Origin: Flavobacterium hankyongi
GTDB lineage: Bacteria > Bacteroidota > Bacteroidia > Flavobacteriales > Flavobacteriaceae
Reading direction: 5' to 3'
Assembly (NCBI RefSeq): GCF_036840915.1
Contig: NZ_CP085725.1
Span: 2,294,001-2,358,000, forward strand
DNA length: 64,000 nt
This document shows, in pieces, positions 40,106 through 50,900 of this stretch (position 1 is its first letter; the number at the start of each line of letters is the position of its first letter). Under the pieces are notes generated by a model that was not told the origin of the DNA, searched no databases, and saw nothing but the letters and a program-made list of their open reading frames with translations. Made by a program: the position numbers and the translations under genes.

Positions 40106-41527
40106 ATGACAGAAATAAAACATTCAACAATATCACGTATATATTCAACTCTTAAAACCGCCATTAAAGGCGACGACACATTTGATTTCACAACTGGAAG
40201 CATCAAAAAAGGAGTCATTTTACTAGCCATTCCAATGGTTTTAGAAATGATGATGGAATCTGTTTTTGCATTAGTCGACTTATATTTTGTAGGACATCTT
40301 GAAAATAGTAGTTATGCTATACAAACAGTAGGTTTAACCGAATCAGTAATTACAATTATATACTCATTAGCCATAGGAATAAGTATGGCGGCCACAGCTG
40401 TAGTTGCTCGAAGAATTGGAGAAAAAAATCCAGAAGCTGCAGCAAAATCAGGAATGCAAGCCATTGTAATTGCTTTTGCTATAAACACAATCATAAGCCT
40501 TTTCGGCGTTATTTACGCAAAAGAAATCCTTTTACTAATGGGCGCGTCCCAAAAAGCAGCTGATTATGGATTCCGTTTTACTCAAATAATGATGGGAGGA
40601 AGCATAAGCATCATGCTTTTATTTCTAATAAACGGAATATTTAGAGGCGCAGGTAATGCATCAATTGCAATGCGAAGCTTATGGATTGCCAATGGTTGCA
40701 ACATTATTCTATGTCCAATTTTAATTAATGGATTAGGTCCAATTCCTGCATTTGGATTAATAGGAGCTGCCATGGCTACAACCATTGGAAGAACCATAGG
40801 TGTCTTGTACCAATTTTATCATTTATTTGGAGGTAACGGAATTTTAAAAGTAAAACTAGGACAATTCATCCCAGATTGGGAACAAATTAATGCCTTAGTA
40901 AAAATTGCTGCTCCTGGAGTATTACAATTTGTTATTGCTTCATGTAGTTGGATTTTCTTAGCACAATTGGTAGCTACAACAGGAGGTGATCATGGCTCAG
41001 CAGGGTATCAAACAGCCTTACGAATAATGATGTTTTTTATACTTCCCGCATGGGGTTTAAGCAATGCTGCAGCAACATTAGTTGGTCAAAATCTAGGCGC
41101 AAATCAAGTAGAACGTGCCGAAAAATCAGTATTTACAACTGCAAAATACAATGTGATTTTTATGGCAAGCATTATGATTTTTTGTTTGCTCTTTGGAAAT
41201 ATTATTATTTCTTTTTTTACGAATGATAAAACTGTCCACGAGATAGCTGTATTAGCTTTACAAATTATGAGTCTAGGATATATATTCTATGGAATTGGAA
41301 TGGTCCTAATTAATACTTTTAATGGAGCTGGAGATACCTGGACTCCTACAAAGGTTAATTTTTTCGGATTTTGGCTCTTCCAAATCCCTTTAGCTTATTT
41401 CTTGGCAAAATATCTAAAAATGGGACCCACAGGAGTTTTTATGGCAATCCCAATTGCTGAGACAGCTATCACTTTGGCCAGTATATTTTTATACAGAAAA
41501 GGAAAATGGAAAACAATTCAAGTATAA
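40106..41527 (+). CDS. MATE-family efflux transporter
   Basis: The 473-residue protein has about 12 membrane helices in two similar halves. Family features include IPMVLEMMMESVFALVDLYFVG in helix 1, the AVVARRIGEKNPEAA loop, the LINGIFRGAGNASIAM segment in the first half and MVLINTFNGAGDTWTPTKVNF in the second. It likely exports cationic drugs or metabolites using Na+ or H+. It has its own upstream gap (162 bp, with a TATATTTG box at 39964-39971) and a terminator after it (41530-41554). Confidence 0.94.
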   Translation: MTEIKHSTISRIYSTLKTAIKGDDTFDFTTGSIKKGVILLAIPMVLEMMMESVFALVDLYFVGHLENSSYAIQTVGLTESVITIIYSLAIGISMAATAVVARRIGEKNPEAAAKSGMQAIVIAFAINTIISLFGVIYAKEILLLMGASQKAADYGFRFTQIMMGGSISIMLLFLINGIFRGAGNASIAMRSLWIANGCNIILCPILINGLGPIPAFGLIGAAMATTIGRTIGVLYQFYHLFGGNGILKVKLGQFIPDWEQINALVKIAAPGVLQFVIASCSWIFLAQLVATTGGDHGSAGYQTALRIMMFFILPAWGLSNAAATLVGQNLGANQVERAEKSVFTTAKYNVIFMASIMIFCLLFGNIIISFFTNDKTVHEIAVLALQIMSLGYIFYGIGMVLINTFNGAGDTWTPTKVNFFGFWLFQIPLAYFLAKYLKMGPTGVFMAIPIAETAITLASIFLYRKGKWKTIQV

Positions 41528-41529
41528 AC

Positions 41530-41554
41530 AAAAAGTCCCAAATTGGGACTTTTT
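41530..41554. terminator. Bidirectional terminator between the MATE gene and the effector/immunity island
   Basis: AAAAAGTCCCA / TGGGACTTTTT with a 3-nt loop, between convergent genes. Confidence 0.88.
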
Positions 41555-41577
41555 GTTTAAAATACTTTTTAATGAAA

Positions 41578-42360
41578 TTAAGGCCTCCATTCTTTTTTAT
41601 ATTCCCTATTAGACACGTCTCCAGATTTTGTATCCACTTCAAATTCTATTAATCCAAAAGGATAAATATCTTTCGTAACATACCACTTTCTTGTATCTTT
41701 CGACAATGTCAAAAAAACTCTCTTTACATTTTCTCTATCAACTGGATTAAGTATAAATTCTTCTTTCAAAGCTTTATGGACCGCTTGAGGAGTGACTTCT
41801 GATTTATCCTCAGTTAAACTTAATATATACTTAAAATGAGCTTTTTCATCATCTGTCAAACTTACAAAAAGAGGTGTTTTCTTTAAAATTTCGAATAATT
41901 GTAATGGCTTTACAACTATATTTTCATAACGAACCGATTCATCTATTGTTTTTACTAACCTACCCGTTTCATCATAAAATTTTGTTATTCCAAATTTGAT
42001 TTGATCTGAATTCATTGAAGAACCTATAAATCTTTCTGTTTCTTCTTTTATAATCCCATTTTTATAGTATCTCATATATTTTTGAAATAATTTAGGGCTA
42101 GCTAAATCTATCAACATGACATAATCTTCAGTCGTTTCATAGCTAGATATTTTCTCACCATTTTTCAAAATCTCCACACACTGAGACAAATCTTGCATTG
42201 GATTTTCTTTTTCCTTTTTTTCTAAACATTCATTAAATTTTTTAATATCAAATCTATCTTGTGTCATAATTTTTTCTTTTGGATATTCTACTCCTTTTTC
42301 TGTTTGCCCAGTACACTGCATTAAACCAAATGCAAGAATTATTAAAATTATCTTTCTCAT
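41578..42360 (-). CDS. Lipoprotein, second immunity paralogue of the zincin effector island
   Basis: The 260-residue protein has a lipoprotein signal (MRKIILIILAFGLMQC; Cys16 follows LMQ) and no acidic export cluster after the Cys, so it probably faces the periplasm. It is a paralogue of 42589-43392. Both share the opening GQTEKGVxYPKEKIMTQDRFDI and nearly the whole C-terminal 150 residues (from EETERFIGSSMNSDQIKFG to the end). Residues about 43-95 differ completely. It lies 8 bp after the orphan effector tip at 42369-42581. A periplasmic immunity role against a related effector is inferred from this arrangement. Confidence 0.7.
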   Translation of the reverse strand: MRKIILIILAFGLMQCTGQTEKGVEYPKEKIMTQDRFDIKKFNECLEKKEKENPMQDLSQCVEILKNGEKISSYETTEDYVMLIDLASPKLFQKYMRYYKNGIIKEETERFIGSSMNSDQIKFGITKFYDETGRLVKTIDESVRYENIVVKPLQLFEILKKTPLFVSLTDDEKAHFKYILSLTEDKSEVTPQAVHKALKEEFILNPVDRENVKRVFLTLSKDTRKWYVTKDIYPFGLIEFEVDTKSGDVSNREYKKEWRP

Positions 42361-42368
42361 AATTTCTT

Positions 42369-42581
42369 CTACATATTTGAATTAAGAATTTTCCATTGCC
42401 ACTTATTGGTCGAAAATCTATCTTCCCTAACTTGGTGAGTATAATCCATAATATTGTCAGTATTGTAAAGCTTGTATGTAAATTTTCCATCATTATCAAA
42501 AGTATGATATAATCCCATTGCATGCATTAATTCATATGGGGCTGTCGAATCGTTTCCGCCTTGATAGACCCCACTACGACT
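42369..42581 (-). pseudogene. Orphan C-terminal tip of the zincin effector
   Basis: The sequence is homologous to the last 70 or so codons of the effector gene at 43394-44665. It keeps ELMHAMGLYHTFDNDGKFTYKL and NIMDYTHQ with substitutions at the end (VREDRF against AGKSRF). It has no start of its own: homology stops abruptly near 42581, next to the stop of the first immunity gene. Two extra C residues near 42569-42572 also shift the frame relative to the parent. An in-frame extension to an ATG at 42653 reads antisense-like filler and is not a real N-terminus. It represents a tip cassette left by tandem duplication. Confidence 0.8.
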
Positions 42582-42588
42582 AATGAAA

Positions 42589-43392
42589 TTAAGGTCTCCA
42601 CTCTTTTTTATATTCCCTATTAGACACGTTCCCAGATTTTGTATCCACTTCAAATTCTATTAATCCAAAAGGATAAATATCTTTCGTAACATACCACTTT
42701 CTTGTGTCTTTTGATAAGGTTAAAAAAACTCTTACTGCATTTTCCCTATCTTTAGGATTAAGTATAAATTCTTCTTTCAGAGCCTTATGTACTATTTGAG
42801 GGGTCACTTCTGATTTATCTTCTGTTAAACCAAATATATACTTAAAATGAGCTTTTTCCTCATCTGTCAAACTTACAAAAAGAGGTGTTTTTTTTAGAAT
42901 ATCAAACAATTGCAATGGCTTAACAGTGATTTGCTCATAACGAACCGATTCATGTATAATTTTTATTAATCTCCCGGTTTCATCATAAAATTTTGATATC
43001 CCAAACTTGATTTGATCTGAATTCATTGAAGAACCTATAAATCTTTCTGTTTCTTCTTTAAGAATACCGTTATTATAATACTCTTTATATACTTCAGTTA
43101 TTGAAGGAACTGGCGTCTTAATTAATTTAGAGTAATATTTTTTATTATCAAGTCCATTACCCCATGAATATATAATAACCGTCCCATCCGATAAAGTATC
43201 TTCTGTCGGAGTCAATTTTTTTTCTTCACCAAATACAATAGCATCTGGATAGTCTTTAAATCTATTAATATCAAATCTATCTTGTGTCATAATTTTTTCT
43301 TTTGGATATTGCACCCCTTTTTCAGTTTGTCCTGTACATTGTAATAAACTTAAAGCAAAAGTTATAGCAATTATTTTTTTTATATTATTCAT
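42589..43392 (-). CDS. Lipoprotein, probable immunity protein for the adjacent zincin effector
   Basis: The 267-residue protein has a lipoprotein signal (MNNIKKIIAITFALSLLQC; Cys19) followed by TGQTEKGV without an acidic export signal, suggesting periplasmic location. The central part (about 50-100: FGEEKKLTPTEDTLSDGTVII) is unique, while the rest is shared with 41578-42360. A YKEYYNNGILKEETERF segment resembles MORN-like antitoxin repeats. It begins 1 bp after the effector stop codon. This is the position and coupling expected of an immunity gene; the family itself is not recognised. Confidence 0.7.
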   Translation of the reverse strand: MNNIKKIIAITFALSLLQCTGQTEKGVQYPKEKIMTQDRFDINRFKDYPDAIVFGEEKKLTPTEDTLSDGTVIIYSWGNGLDNKKYYSKLIKTPVPSITEVYKEYYNNGILKEETERFIGSSMNSDQIKFGISKFYDETGRLIKIIHESVRYEQITVKPLQLFDILKKTPLFVSLTDEEKAHFKYIFGLTEDKSEVTPQIVHKALKEEFILNPKDRENAVRVFLTLSKDTRKWYVTKDIYPFGLIEFEVDTKSGNVSNREYKKEWRP

Positions 43393-43393
43393 A

Positions 43394-44665
43394 TTAAATT
43401 TTTGAATTTAGAATTTTCCATTGCCATTTATTGGTCGAAAATCTACTTTTACCTGCTTGATGGGTATAATCCATAATATTATCCGTTTTATGTAATTTGT
43501 AGGTAAATTTTCCATCATTATCAAATGTATGATACAAGCCCATAGCATGCATCAACTCATGTGGGGCTGTCGAATCGTTTCTACCTTGATAGACCACTAC
43601 GACTTTTGCATTTCCTCCAATATCTTCAGCAACTCCGTTCAAGGTTCCATCTGGCAACATATATAACCTATAATAATCCTTATAAATATCGTTTTTTTTG
43701 TCTTCAAAAAATTTATCGTCCAATGCTCTGTGAATAGAACGAACGTTTGAGGTATCCAATATTGTGTTTCCTTTTTTATCTTTTGTAGTGAAAAACAAAT
43801 CGAACCACCAATCTCCAACTTCAATATATTTTGATAATTGAATAATAGATCCTTTTATATATGATTGTTTAAAAGCATTGTTAAGAATTTGCAATTCATA
43901 ACCTTTAACAGCACCTGTTTTACTGTTGTGACGAACAGGAATAAACACTACATTAACATCTTTCACAATATTATTAGGCAATATGTTTATTTGTCCTACT
44001 TTTTTATTGATTTTGTCTTTTGTAGCAATTAATTCTATTTTTTGTACACTTGAAAACTCTTTTAAGCATTTTATCTCTATTACTTTATCATTATAATGCT
44101 TCCCTTTTTTATTACTGAGTTTTTCAAGAATTGTAATCTGAAAAATATTTTCATCATACTCATAACACATCGAATCTGGTTGTTCTGAAATTTCGATAGC
44201 CGCATCCAAAATTGCCTTTTCATTTTTCATTAGTGTCATATTGGGCACGTAATATCTTGAATAACCGTCTACAATAAACATTTCATACTCTAAAAGATGC
44301 TTAATATATAAACTATTGCTTTGTGTAAAAATTGCTTTTGGATTTGTTGCGTATAAAGTACCGTATTTACCTACAACATCTGAATACTTTTCATCAACGG
44401 GCATTTGGCTATCAGATTTTCTATTCCAATCAAATCCAAATTCTCCTTTCCAATCTTTGCTTGGTCTAAATTCTACAACACATTTTAACAAACTTTTTAC
44501 AACTGGCGGAGCCTTTTTTGGTTTCCCATATGTAACGCCTTTTTCCTCTCCTTTTTCAGAAATTGCTTTATCCGAACGAAAAACTATACTCTCTTCTGCA
44601 TACATATTGTGAGTACCCACAGTATGCTTAGTGATTTTCCCTCCTACGATACGAATTCTGCTCAT
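43394..44665 (-). CDS. Putative secreted effector with C-terminal zincin metallopeptidase domain
   Basis: The 423-residue protein has no signal peptide. Its N-terminus (RIRIVGGKITKHTVGTHNMYAEESIVF ... GVTYGKPKKAPP, about 1-55) resembles the short N-terminal domain seen on Bacteroidota type VI effectors. That link is from memory of similar sequences and is tentative. The middle (about 60-350) is unrecognised. The C-terminus carries HELMHAMGLYHTF (about 370-382), the HExxHxxGxxH zinc site, followed by IMDYTH, a Met-turn. Immunity lipoproteins follow, so the substrate is probably periplasmic (cell wall or envelope protein). The stop is 1 bp before the immunity gene. Confidence 0.72.
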   Translation of the reverse strand: MSRIRIVGGKITKHTVGTHNMYAEESIVFRSDKAISEKGEEKGVTYGKPKKAPPVVKSLLKCVVEFRPSKDWKGEFGFDWNRKSDSQMPVDEKYSDVVGKYGTLYATNPKAIFTQSNSLYIKHLLEYEMFIVDGYSRYYVPNMTLMKNEKAILDAAIEISEQPDSMCYEYDENIFQITILEKLSNKKGKHYNDKVIEIKCLKEFSSVQKIELIATKDKINKKVGQINILPNNIVKDVNVVFIPVRHNSKTGAVKGYELQILNNAFKQSYIKGSIIQLSKYIEVGDWWFDLFFTTKDKKGNTILDTSNVRSIHRALDDKFFEDKKNDIYKDYYRLYMLPDGTLNGVAEDIGGNAKVVVVYQGRNDSTAPHELMHAMGLYHTFDNDGKFTYKLHKTDNIMDYTHQAGKSRFSTNKWQWKILNSKI

Positions 44666-44748
44666 ATTTAAATCGATGTTTATATATTTTATTATTTAGC
44701 AATCAAATATATAAATTGTAAGAAAAATATTTCTTTTTAAAACATAAA

Positions 44749-44772
44749 AAAAGTCCCAAAATTGGGACTTTT
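44749..44772 (-). terminator. Terminator after dusB
   Basis: AAAAGTCCCAA / TTGGGACTTTT with a 2-nt loop, directly after the dusB stop on the minus strand. Confidence 0.85.
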
Positions 44773-44778
44773 ATTTTA

Positions 44779-45768
44779 TTAGACTAATTGGCCGCTATAA
44801 TCTTGAATAATATCATCAAAAACTTGTAGTAAAGCATTATGTTCATCAAGGGTAACTAATTTCTGCCTATGCTCTTTAAAATGTGGAATTCCTTTAAAAT
44901 AATTTGTATAATGACGACGCATTTCAACAATTCCTACACGTTCACCCTTCCATTCCATAGACCAAATTAAATGATTTCGCGCTGCTTCAACTCTAGCTGC
45001 GATATTTGGCAGTGGCAAATGTTCTCCTGTTTTGAAATAATGTTTGATTTCGTCGAAAATCCAGGGGTAACCTATTGCTGCACGGCCAATCATCATTCCG
45101 TCGAGACCGTATTTGTTTTTGTATTCTAACGCTTTTTCAGGAGAATCGATATCCCCATTTCCGAAGATAGGCATCGTAATTCTTGGGTTTTCTTTGATAC
45201 GTTGGATGTGGGACCAATCGGAATGCCCTTTATACATCTGTGCCCGCGTACGTGCATGAACGGTTAAGGCTTGCACCCCAATATCTTGTAGTCTTTCGGC
45301 TACTTCATCTATATTAATTGAATTCTCATCCCATCCCAAACGAGTTTTTACCGTCACCGGAAGACTTGTGCCTTTGATTACTGATTTGGTTAAACGCACC
45401 ATCAAGTCAACATCTTTTAACACTCCAGCTCCAGCTCCTTTACAGACTACTTTTTTTACAGGACAACCAAAATTAATATCCACTAAATCTGGTTGAACGG
45501 TGTCTACGATTCTAGCTGACATTTCCATCGCTTCTTCATCACCTCCAAAAATCTGAATCCCAACAGGTCGCTCGTAATCAAAAATATCAAGCTTTTGTCT
45601 ACTTTTTATGGCATCACGAATTAACCCCTCACTAGAAATAAACTCAGAATACATTAAATCTGCCCCATGTAGTTTGCACAAACGACGAAAAGGCGGATCA
45701 CTAACATCCTCCATGGGAGCCAGCAATAGTGGAAAATCTGGTAATTCTATGTTGCCAATTTTGGGCAT
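44779..45768 (-). CDS. dusB: tRNA-dihydrouridine synthase (DusB-type)
   Basis: The 329-residue protein is a TIM-barrel flavoenzyme: LLAPMEDVSDPPFRRLC at the start, VDINFGCPVKKVVCKGAGAGVL with the catalytic Cys, VTVKTRLGWD, LTVHARTRAQMYKG, IFGNGDIDSPEKAL and MIGRAAIGYPWIF. It reduces specific uridines in tRNA using FMN and NADPH. The start is placed at 45768 (MPKIGNIELPDF); the upstream in-frame ATG adds nine residues without family sense. It is divergent from lepA. Confidence 0.94.
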   Translation of the reverse strand: MPKIGNIELPDFPLLLAPMEDVSDPPFRRLCKLHGADLMYSEFISSEGLIRDAIKSRQKLDIFDYERPVGIQIFGGDEEAMEMSARIVDTVQPDLVDINFGCPVKKVVCKGAGAGVLKDVDLMVRLTKSVIKGTSLPVTVKTRLGWDENSINIDEVAERLQDIGVQALTVHARTRAQMYKGHSDWSHIQRIKENPRITMPIFGNGDIDSPEKALEYKNKYGLDGMMIGRAAIGYPWIFDEIKHYFKTGEHLPLPNIAARVEAARNHLIWSMEWKGERVGIVEMRRHYTNYFKGIPHFKEHRQKLVTLDEHNALLQVFDDIIQDYSGQLV

Positions 45769-45846
45769 GGGTGCTAATTTTTTGCAAAAATACAATATTT
45801 ACAACAATAGAAAAAAGATAACAGTACAAACTGTTGTCTCACCACT

Positions 45847-45875
45847 TTGAAACTGACTATTTTAAACTATATTTG
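45847..45875 (+). promoter_or_regulatory. Promoter of lepA
   Basis: TTG (45847-45849) and TATATTTG (45868-45875) are 18 bp apart, a full match to the Bacteroidota -33/-7 pattern. Transcription would start near 45882, giving a leader of about 160 nt before the ATG at 46041. Confidence 0.65.
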
Positions 45876-46040
45876 CAGATTAATTCCCTACTTTTAGGGT
45901 TGTGTTAAGGATTATAGCTGTATCCTTTTAGGGTAAAAAGCCTGACAACCGAAAGAATGAAGGCGGGAACGCACAAAAAAAAGACAGAAGATTGGCATGC
46001 GGAGCATTACATGTTCCAAAAAAAACAATATAGAATACAC

Positions 46041-47837
46041 ATGAAACACATTAGAAATTTTTGCATTATTGCACATATTGACCATGGTAAAAGTACTTTG
46101 GCTGACCGCTTATTGGGAGCAACGCAAACAGTAACTGCTCGTGAGGAAAAAGCTCAATTACTTGACAACATGGATTTGGAGCGTGAGCGTGGTATCACAA
46201 TTAAAAGTCACGCCATCCAAATGGAATACAAATACAAAGGAGAAGACTACATCCTGAATCTAATTGACACACCAGGACACGTAGATTTCTCTTACGAAGT
46301 GTCGCGTTCAATTGCAGCTTGTGAAGGTGCTTTATTGATTGTTGATGCAGCACAAAGTATTCAAGCGCAAACAATTTCTAATCTATATTTAGCATTAGAA
46401 AATGATTTAGAAATTATTCCAGTTTTAAACAAAGTTGATTTACCAAGTGCTAATCCTGAAGAAGTTAGTGATGACATTATAGATTTACTTGGTTGTAAGT
46501 TAGAGGATATTATTCATGCTTCTGGTAAAACAGGGTTTGGTGTTGAGAATATTTTAGCAGCAATCATTGAAAAAATACCAGCTCCTAAAGGTAATCCAGA
46601 AGAGCCATTACAAGCCTTGATTTTTGACTCAGTTTACAATCCATTTAGAGGAATCGAAGTTATTTTCCGAGTGAAAAATGGAGAAATCAAAAAGGGACAA
46701 AAAATAAAATTCATGGCTACTGGCAATGAATATTTTGCTGATGAAATTGGAACTTTAAAACTAAATCAAGTCCCTAAAGATAAAGTTTCAACTGGTGATG
46801 TTGGTTACTTAATCTCAGGTATTAAAGAAGCTAAAGAAGTAAAAGTTGGAGATACCATCACTGATGCAAAGACCCCAACAACAAATATGATTCATGGTTT
46901 CGAAGATGTAAAACCAATGGTATTTGCAGGAATTTATCCTGTTGATACTGAAGATTACGAAGAACTTCGAGCCTCTATGGAAAAATTACAGCTAAATGAT
47001 GCTTCGCTTGTATTTACTGCAGAAAGTTCGGCTGCATTAGGTTTTGGTTTCCGTTGTGGATTCTTAGGAATGTTACATATGGAGATTATTCAAGAGCGTT
47101 TGGAACGTGAATTCAACATGACAGTAATCACAACCGTTCCCAACGTATCGTACTTAGCTTACAGTAAAAAAGATCCTGAAACTCCTTTCATAGTAAACAA
47201 CCCTTCAGATTTACCTGAACCATCAAAACTAGATAGAGTTGAAGAGCCTTTTATTAAAGCAACAATTATTACTAAGGCTGATTTCGTAGGAAATGTAATG
47301 AGTTTGTGTATTGAAAAAAGAGGTCAAATTACTAATCAAACCTATTTAACTACTGAACGTGTAGAGTTAAACTTTGACATGCCATTAGCCGAAATTGTAT
47401 TTGATTTCTATGATAGATTAAAAACAGTTTCTAAAGGATATGCTTCATTTGATTATCACCCAATAGGGATGAGAACCTCTAAACTAGTTCGTTTAGATGT
47501 TTTATTAAACGGTCAAAATGTTGATGCTTTATCAGCTTTAATCCACGAGGACAATGCATATCACATTGGTAAAAAAATGTGCGAAAAACTGCGCGAATTA
47601 ATACCAAGACAACAGTTTGACATTCCAATCCAAGCCGCGATTGGAGCAAAAATTATTGCTCGCGAAACAATCAAAGCCTTACGTAAAGATGTAACTGCAA
47701 AATGTTATGGTGGAGATATTTCTCGTAAACGTAAATTGTTAGAAAAACAAAAAGCTGGTAAAAAACGTATGCGACAAGTAGGAAATGTAGAAATACCCCA
47801 ATCTGCATTCATGGCTGTTTTGAAACTAAACGATTAA
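46041..47837 (+). CDS. lepA: Elongation factor 4 (back-translocating GTPase LepA)
   Basis: The start at 46041 ([20 protein letters not shown]) gives 598 residues, the normal length. An in-frame ATG at 45957 would add 28 residues that do not resemble any LepA and lies in the leader. Motifs include G1 [10 protein letters not shown]2 [10 protein letters not shown]3 DTPGHVDF and G4 NKVDLP, then domain II, the LepA-specific [14 protein letters not shown] region and the C-terminal domain with [21 protein letters not shown]. It acts on stalled ribosomes and in 30S biogenesis. Confidence 0.96.
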   Translation: MKHIRNFCIIAHIDHGKSTLADRLLGATQTVTAREEKAQLLDNMDLERERGITIKSHAIQMEYKYKGEDYILNLIDTPGHVDFSYEVSRSIAACEGALLIVDAAQSIQAQTISNLYLALENDLEIIPVLNKVDLPSANPEEVSDDIIDLLGCKLEDIIHASGKTGFGVENILAAIIEKIPAPKGNPEEPLQALIFDSVYNPFRGIEVIFRVKNGEIKKGQKIKFMATGNEYFADEIGTLKLNQVPKDKVSTGDVGYLISGIKEAKEVKVGDTITDAKTPTTNMIHGFEDVKPMVFAGIYPVDTEDYEELRASMEKLQLNDASLVFTAESSAALGFGFRCGFLGMLHMEIIQERLEREFNMTVITTVPNVSYLAYSKKDPETPFIVNNPSDLPEPSKLDRVEEPFIKATIITKADFVGNVMSLCIEKRGQITNQTYLTTERVELNFDMPLAEIVFDFYDRLKTVSKGYASFDYHPIGMRTSKLVRLDVLLNGQNVDALSALIHEDNAYHIGKKMCEKLRELIPRQQFDIPIQAAIGAKIIARETIKALRKDVTAKCYGGDISRKRKLLEKQKAGKKRMRQVGNVEIPQSAFMAVLKLND

Positions 47838-47857
47838 AAATAAGAAATATATATTTC

Positions 47858-47887
47858 AAAGTCCAATTGTAAACCCAATTGGACTTT
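47858..47887 (+). terminator. Terminator after lepA
   Basis: AAAGTCCAATT / AATTGGACTTT with an 8-nt loop and a T run. Confidence 0.87.
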
Positions 47888-47972
47888 TTTGTCCTAAAAA
47901 CAAATCTTAACCTTAAAACCTATTTTCAAAATGTTAAATTTTGTATCTTTATTAAGCCCAAAGCTGACTTTT

Positions 47973-50900
47973 ATGAAGAAAGTAATTTACATTTTACTAC
48001 TATGCTTAGGGAGTAATGTTTTTTCCCAAACGATTACTGTTGATAATACTACTAATAGCCCAAGTGATTTAGTTAACTTATTACTTGGCAATTCTTGTGT
48101 GACTGTATCAAATATTGGAATTTCTTCTTCGCAGTCTGTTGCATATTTCAATAAAAACGGGTCAGCTTTCCCAATTAACGAAGGAATTATACTTAGAAAT
48201 GGTCAAGCAATTTTTTCACAAGGCACATATACAGGAGCCAATATGAGTTCTGTTGCAACAGGGGGAGGGACAGACGCTTTTCTGCAAAACCTAAGCAATA
48301 CTAGTAGTGGACAAACAACAGCAATAACAGATTTATCATATTTACAATTTGATTTTGTGCCTATTTCAAGTGCTTTTAGTTTTGATTTTTTATTTGCCTC
48401 AAATGAATATGGTCAATTCCAATGCTTATCAAATGATATCTTTGCTTTTGAGTTAACGAATTTAACAACTGGCGTAACAACTAACTTAGCAGTAATACCA
48501 AGCACCTCAACTCCAGTTTCTGTTAAAACAATTAAAAACGCATTATATAACAATACTTGCGGATCATCTAATCCAAATCTTTTTTCTATTTACAACGTAA
48601 ACAATCCAGGCGCTTCTACGTTAAACATGAGAGGACATACTGTTGTTTTAAATGCAGCTTCACCAGTTACTCCTAATACACCATATCGCCTTAAACTTGT
48701 AATTGCAGATTATGGTGATTCAGATTATGATTCGGCAGTATTTATAGGCGCTGGAAGTTTTCAAAATACTTTCGATTTAGGACCAGATAGAATAATTTGT
48801 ACTGGAGACACCTATACACTAGACACGAATCTTGATACCTCATACACTTTTGATTGGCTTTTAGATGGAATCTCAACAGGTCAAACAGGAGCAACATTTA
48901 CCGTTACCCAACCTGGCACATATACTGTAAACATAACTAAAGGAAGCTGCTCATTGACAGATACAATTGTTTTTAATAATTTAGCTGTTAACAATCCCAT
49001 AGATCTTTACGTTTGTGGAGATGGGAGTCCTAGTTACAATTTTGATTTAACTACAAATAATGAAGCAACACTTGGTATAGACAATACGATTTACGATGTT
49101 TTCTATTATGATTCTGTTGCTAATGCTAACGCAAACAATCCTATTCCAGCTTTAAATTTAAGTACTTACACAAGCACTGGAGGACAAACGATATACATTA
49201 AAATATTTAACACACAAACAAATCAGTTTTGTGACACCTTATATCCTTTTTATTTAATCGTAACAGGACCTGTTGTTGCCGGAACAAATATTACAGACTC
49301 TATTTGTGACAATGCGGTTGGTCAAAATTATACTTTGACAACTCTTAATTTAGATGTACTAAATGGTCAACCAGCTGGAAATTTCACCATAACTTATTAT
49401 ACAACACAAACAGACGCACAACAAGGAATAAACAGTATAGGAAGCTCTTTAAACATACCTCCTGGTTTAACATCAATAACAGTTTGGATTCGTATGCAAA
49501 ACATATCAAACTCAAATTGTTTTGATGTAACCAGTGCCGTAATTACAATTAACCCTCTCCCTATAGTTTCAACAATAGGTCCAATAGTTGAATGTAACAA
49601 TTACACTCTTTTGCCCATTGCGAATGGAACCTATTACACAGGTTCAAACGGTACTGGTAGTCAGTTAAATCCTGGTGATGTAATTAATACTTCGGGAACC
49701 TATTACATTTTTGCTGGACCTGATGCAAATGGTTGTACAAATCAGTCTCAATTTTATGCTCATTTTGTAGACGAATATGAACCTTCTCTAGATAATTGTG
49801 GTTCATTTACTGTACCTCAACCCGATTATAATATTGGAGCTTTTTATACTGCTCCTGGAGGACCGACTGGTACTGGAACTTTAATTCCTGTAGGTACCGT
49901 TTTTACAAATCCGTCATCAACAACTTCAATCACGCAAAATATTTATTATTATGCTGATGTAAATGACTCTTTTTGTACTGATAGATTATTTACTATAAAT
50001 ATTCACCCATTACCATTAGCAGATAATCCTTCAGACGTAGTCACTTGTGACTCATATACGTTACCGGCATTGACTAATGGCACTTATTATAGTGTATCAG
50101 GAGGACCAAGCGCTCCCGGTCAAGTAACATTATCAGCCGGGAATAATATAACATCAACCCAAACAGTTTATGTATACAATGCAAACAGCTACACCGATGT
50201 AAATGGAAACATTGGATTTTGTATCACTGAAAATGATTTAAATATTTCCATAATTGACACTTCTCTTTACACACCTCAACAAGCATGTGGTAGCTATATG
50301 TTACCTCCTGTTTCTATTGGTGGTTATTTTGATGCTCCCAGTGGTGGTGGGAATTCAATAGATCCAAACATTCTAATAACAACATCACAAACAGTTTACT
50401 ATTACGCTGCTACAACTACCGTACCTAATTGTACTGAAGCAAACAATCTAAACTATCAAATTACAATAAACCCAAAACCTGCTGTAGATACAATTCCTAA
50501 TGGAACCCATTGTGGCGAATTTATATTACCTGTTCCTACAAACGGAAATTATTATTTATTACAAGGAGGACCAACTATACCTGGACAAGTAGCTATTCCT
50601 GCAGGTTCAATAATTGATTTGTCTGGATCTAATCTTAATCCTGGAACGTATTGGATTTACACAAACCCTGATGCGAATGGCTGTGACAACGAAAGTTCAT
50701 TCACAATCAATATCATTCCTTATCCAGTAACCGATGATCCAATCAACAGAATAGAATGTAATGCTTATTCGATACCAACTCCAACTAACGGAACCGTTTA
50801 TACAGCTCCAGGTGGCCCTAACGGCAGTGGAACTGTTGTAACATCATCACAAGTGTTTACATCAGACAATACGTTCTATATGTATAATATAAATCCTGCA

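Noticed and set aside
42254..42653. Overlapping frames around the orphan effector tip
   Set aside because: The frame 42254-42523 is a shadow of the immunity gene and tip. The extension of the tip frame to 42653 is antisense-like filler; only the homologous part to 42581 is kept, as a pseudogene.
41530..44772. Similar AAGTCCCAA...TTGGGACTT hairpins on both sides of the effector/immunity island, as possible transposon ends
   Set aside because: Hairpins of nearly the same type follow lepA, bioB and thiL; they are ordinary terminators of this genome and no target duplication was seen.
45957..46040. 28-residue N-terminal extension of LepA
   Set aside because: The residues do not resemble LepA and lie in the leader downstream of the promoter; the start at 46041 gives the canonical length.
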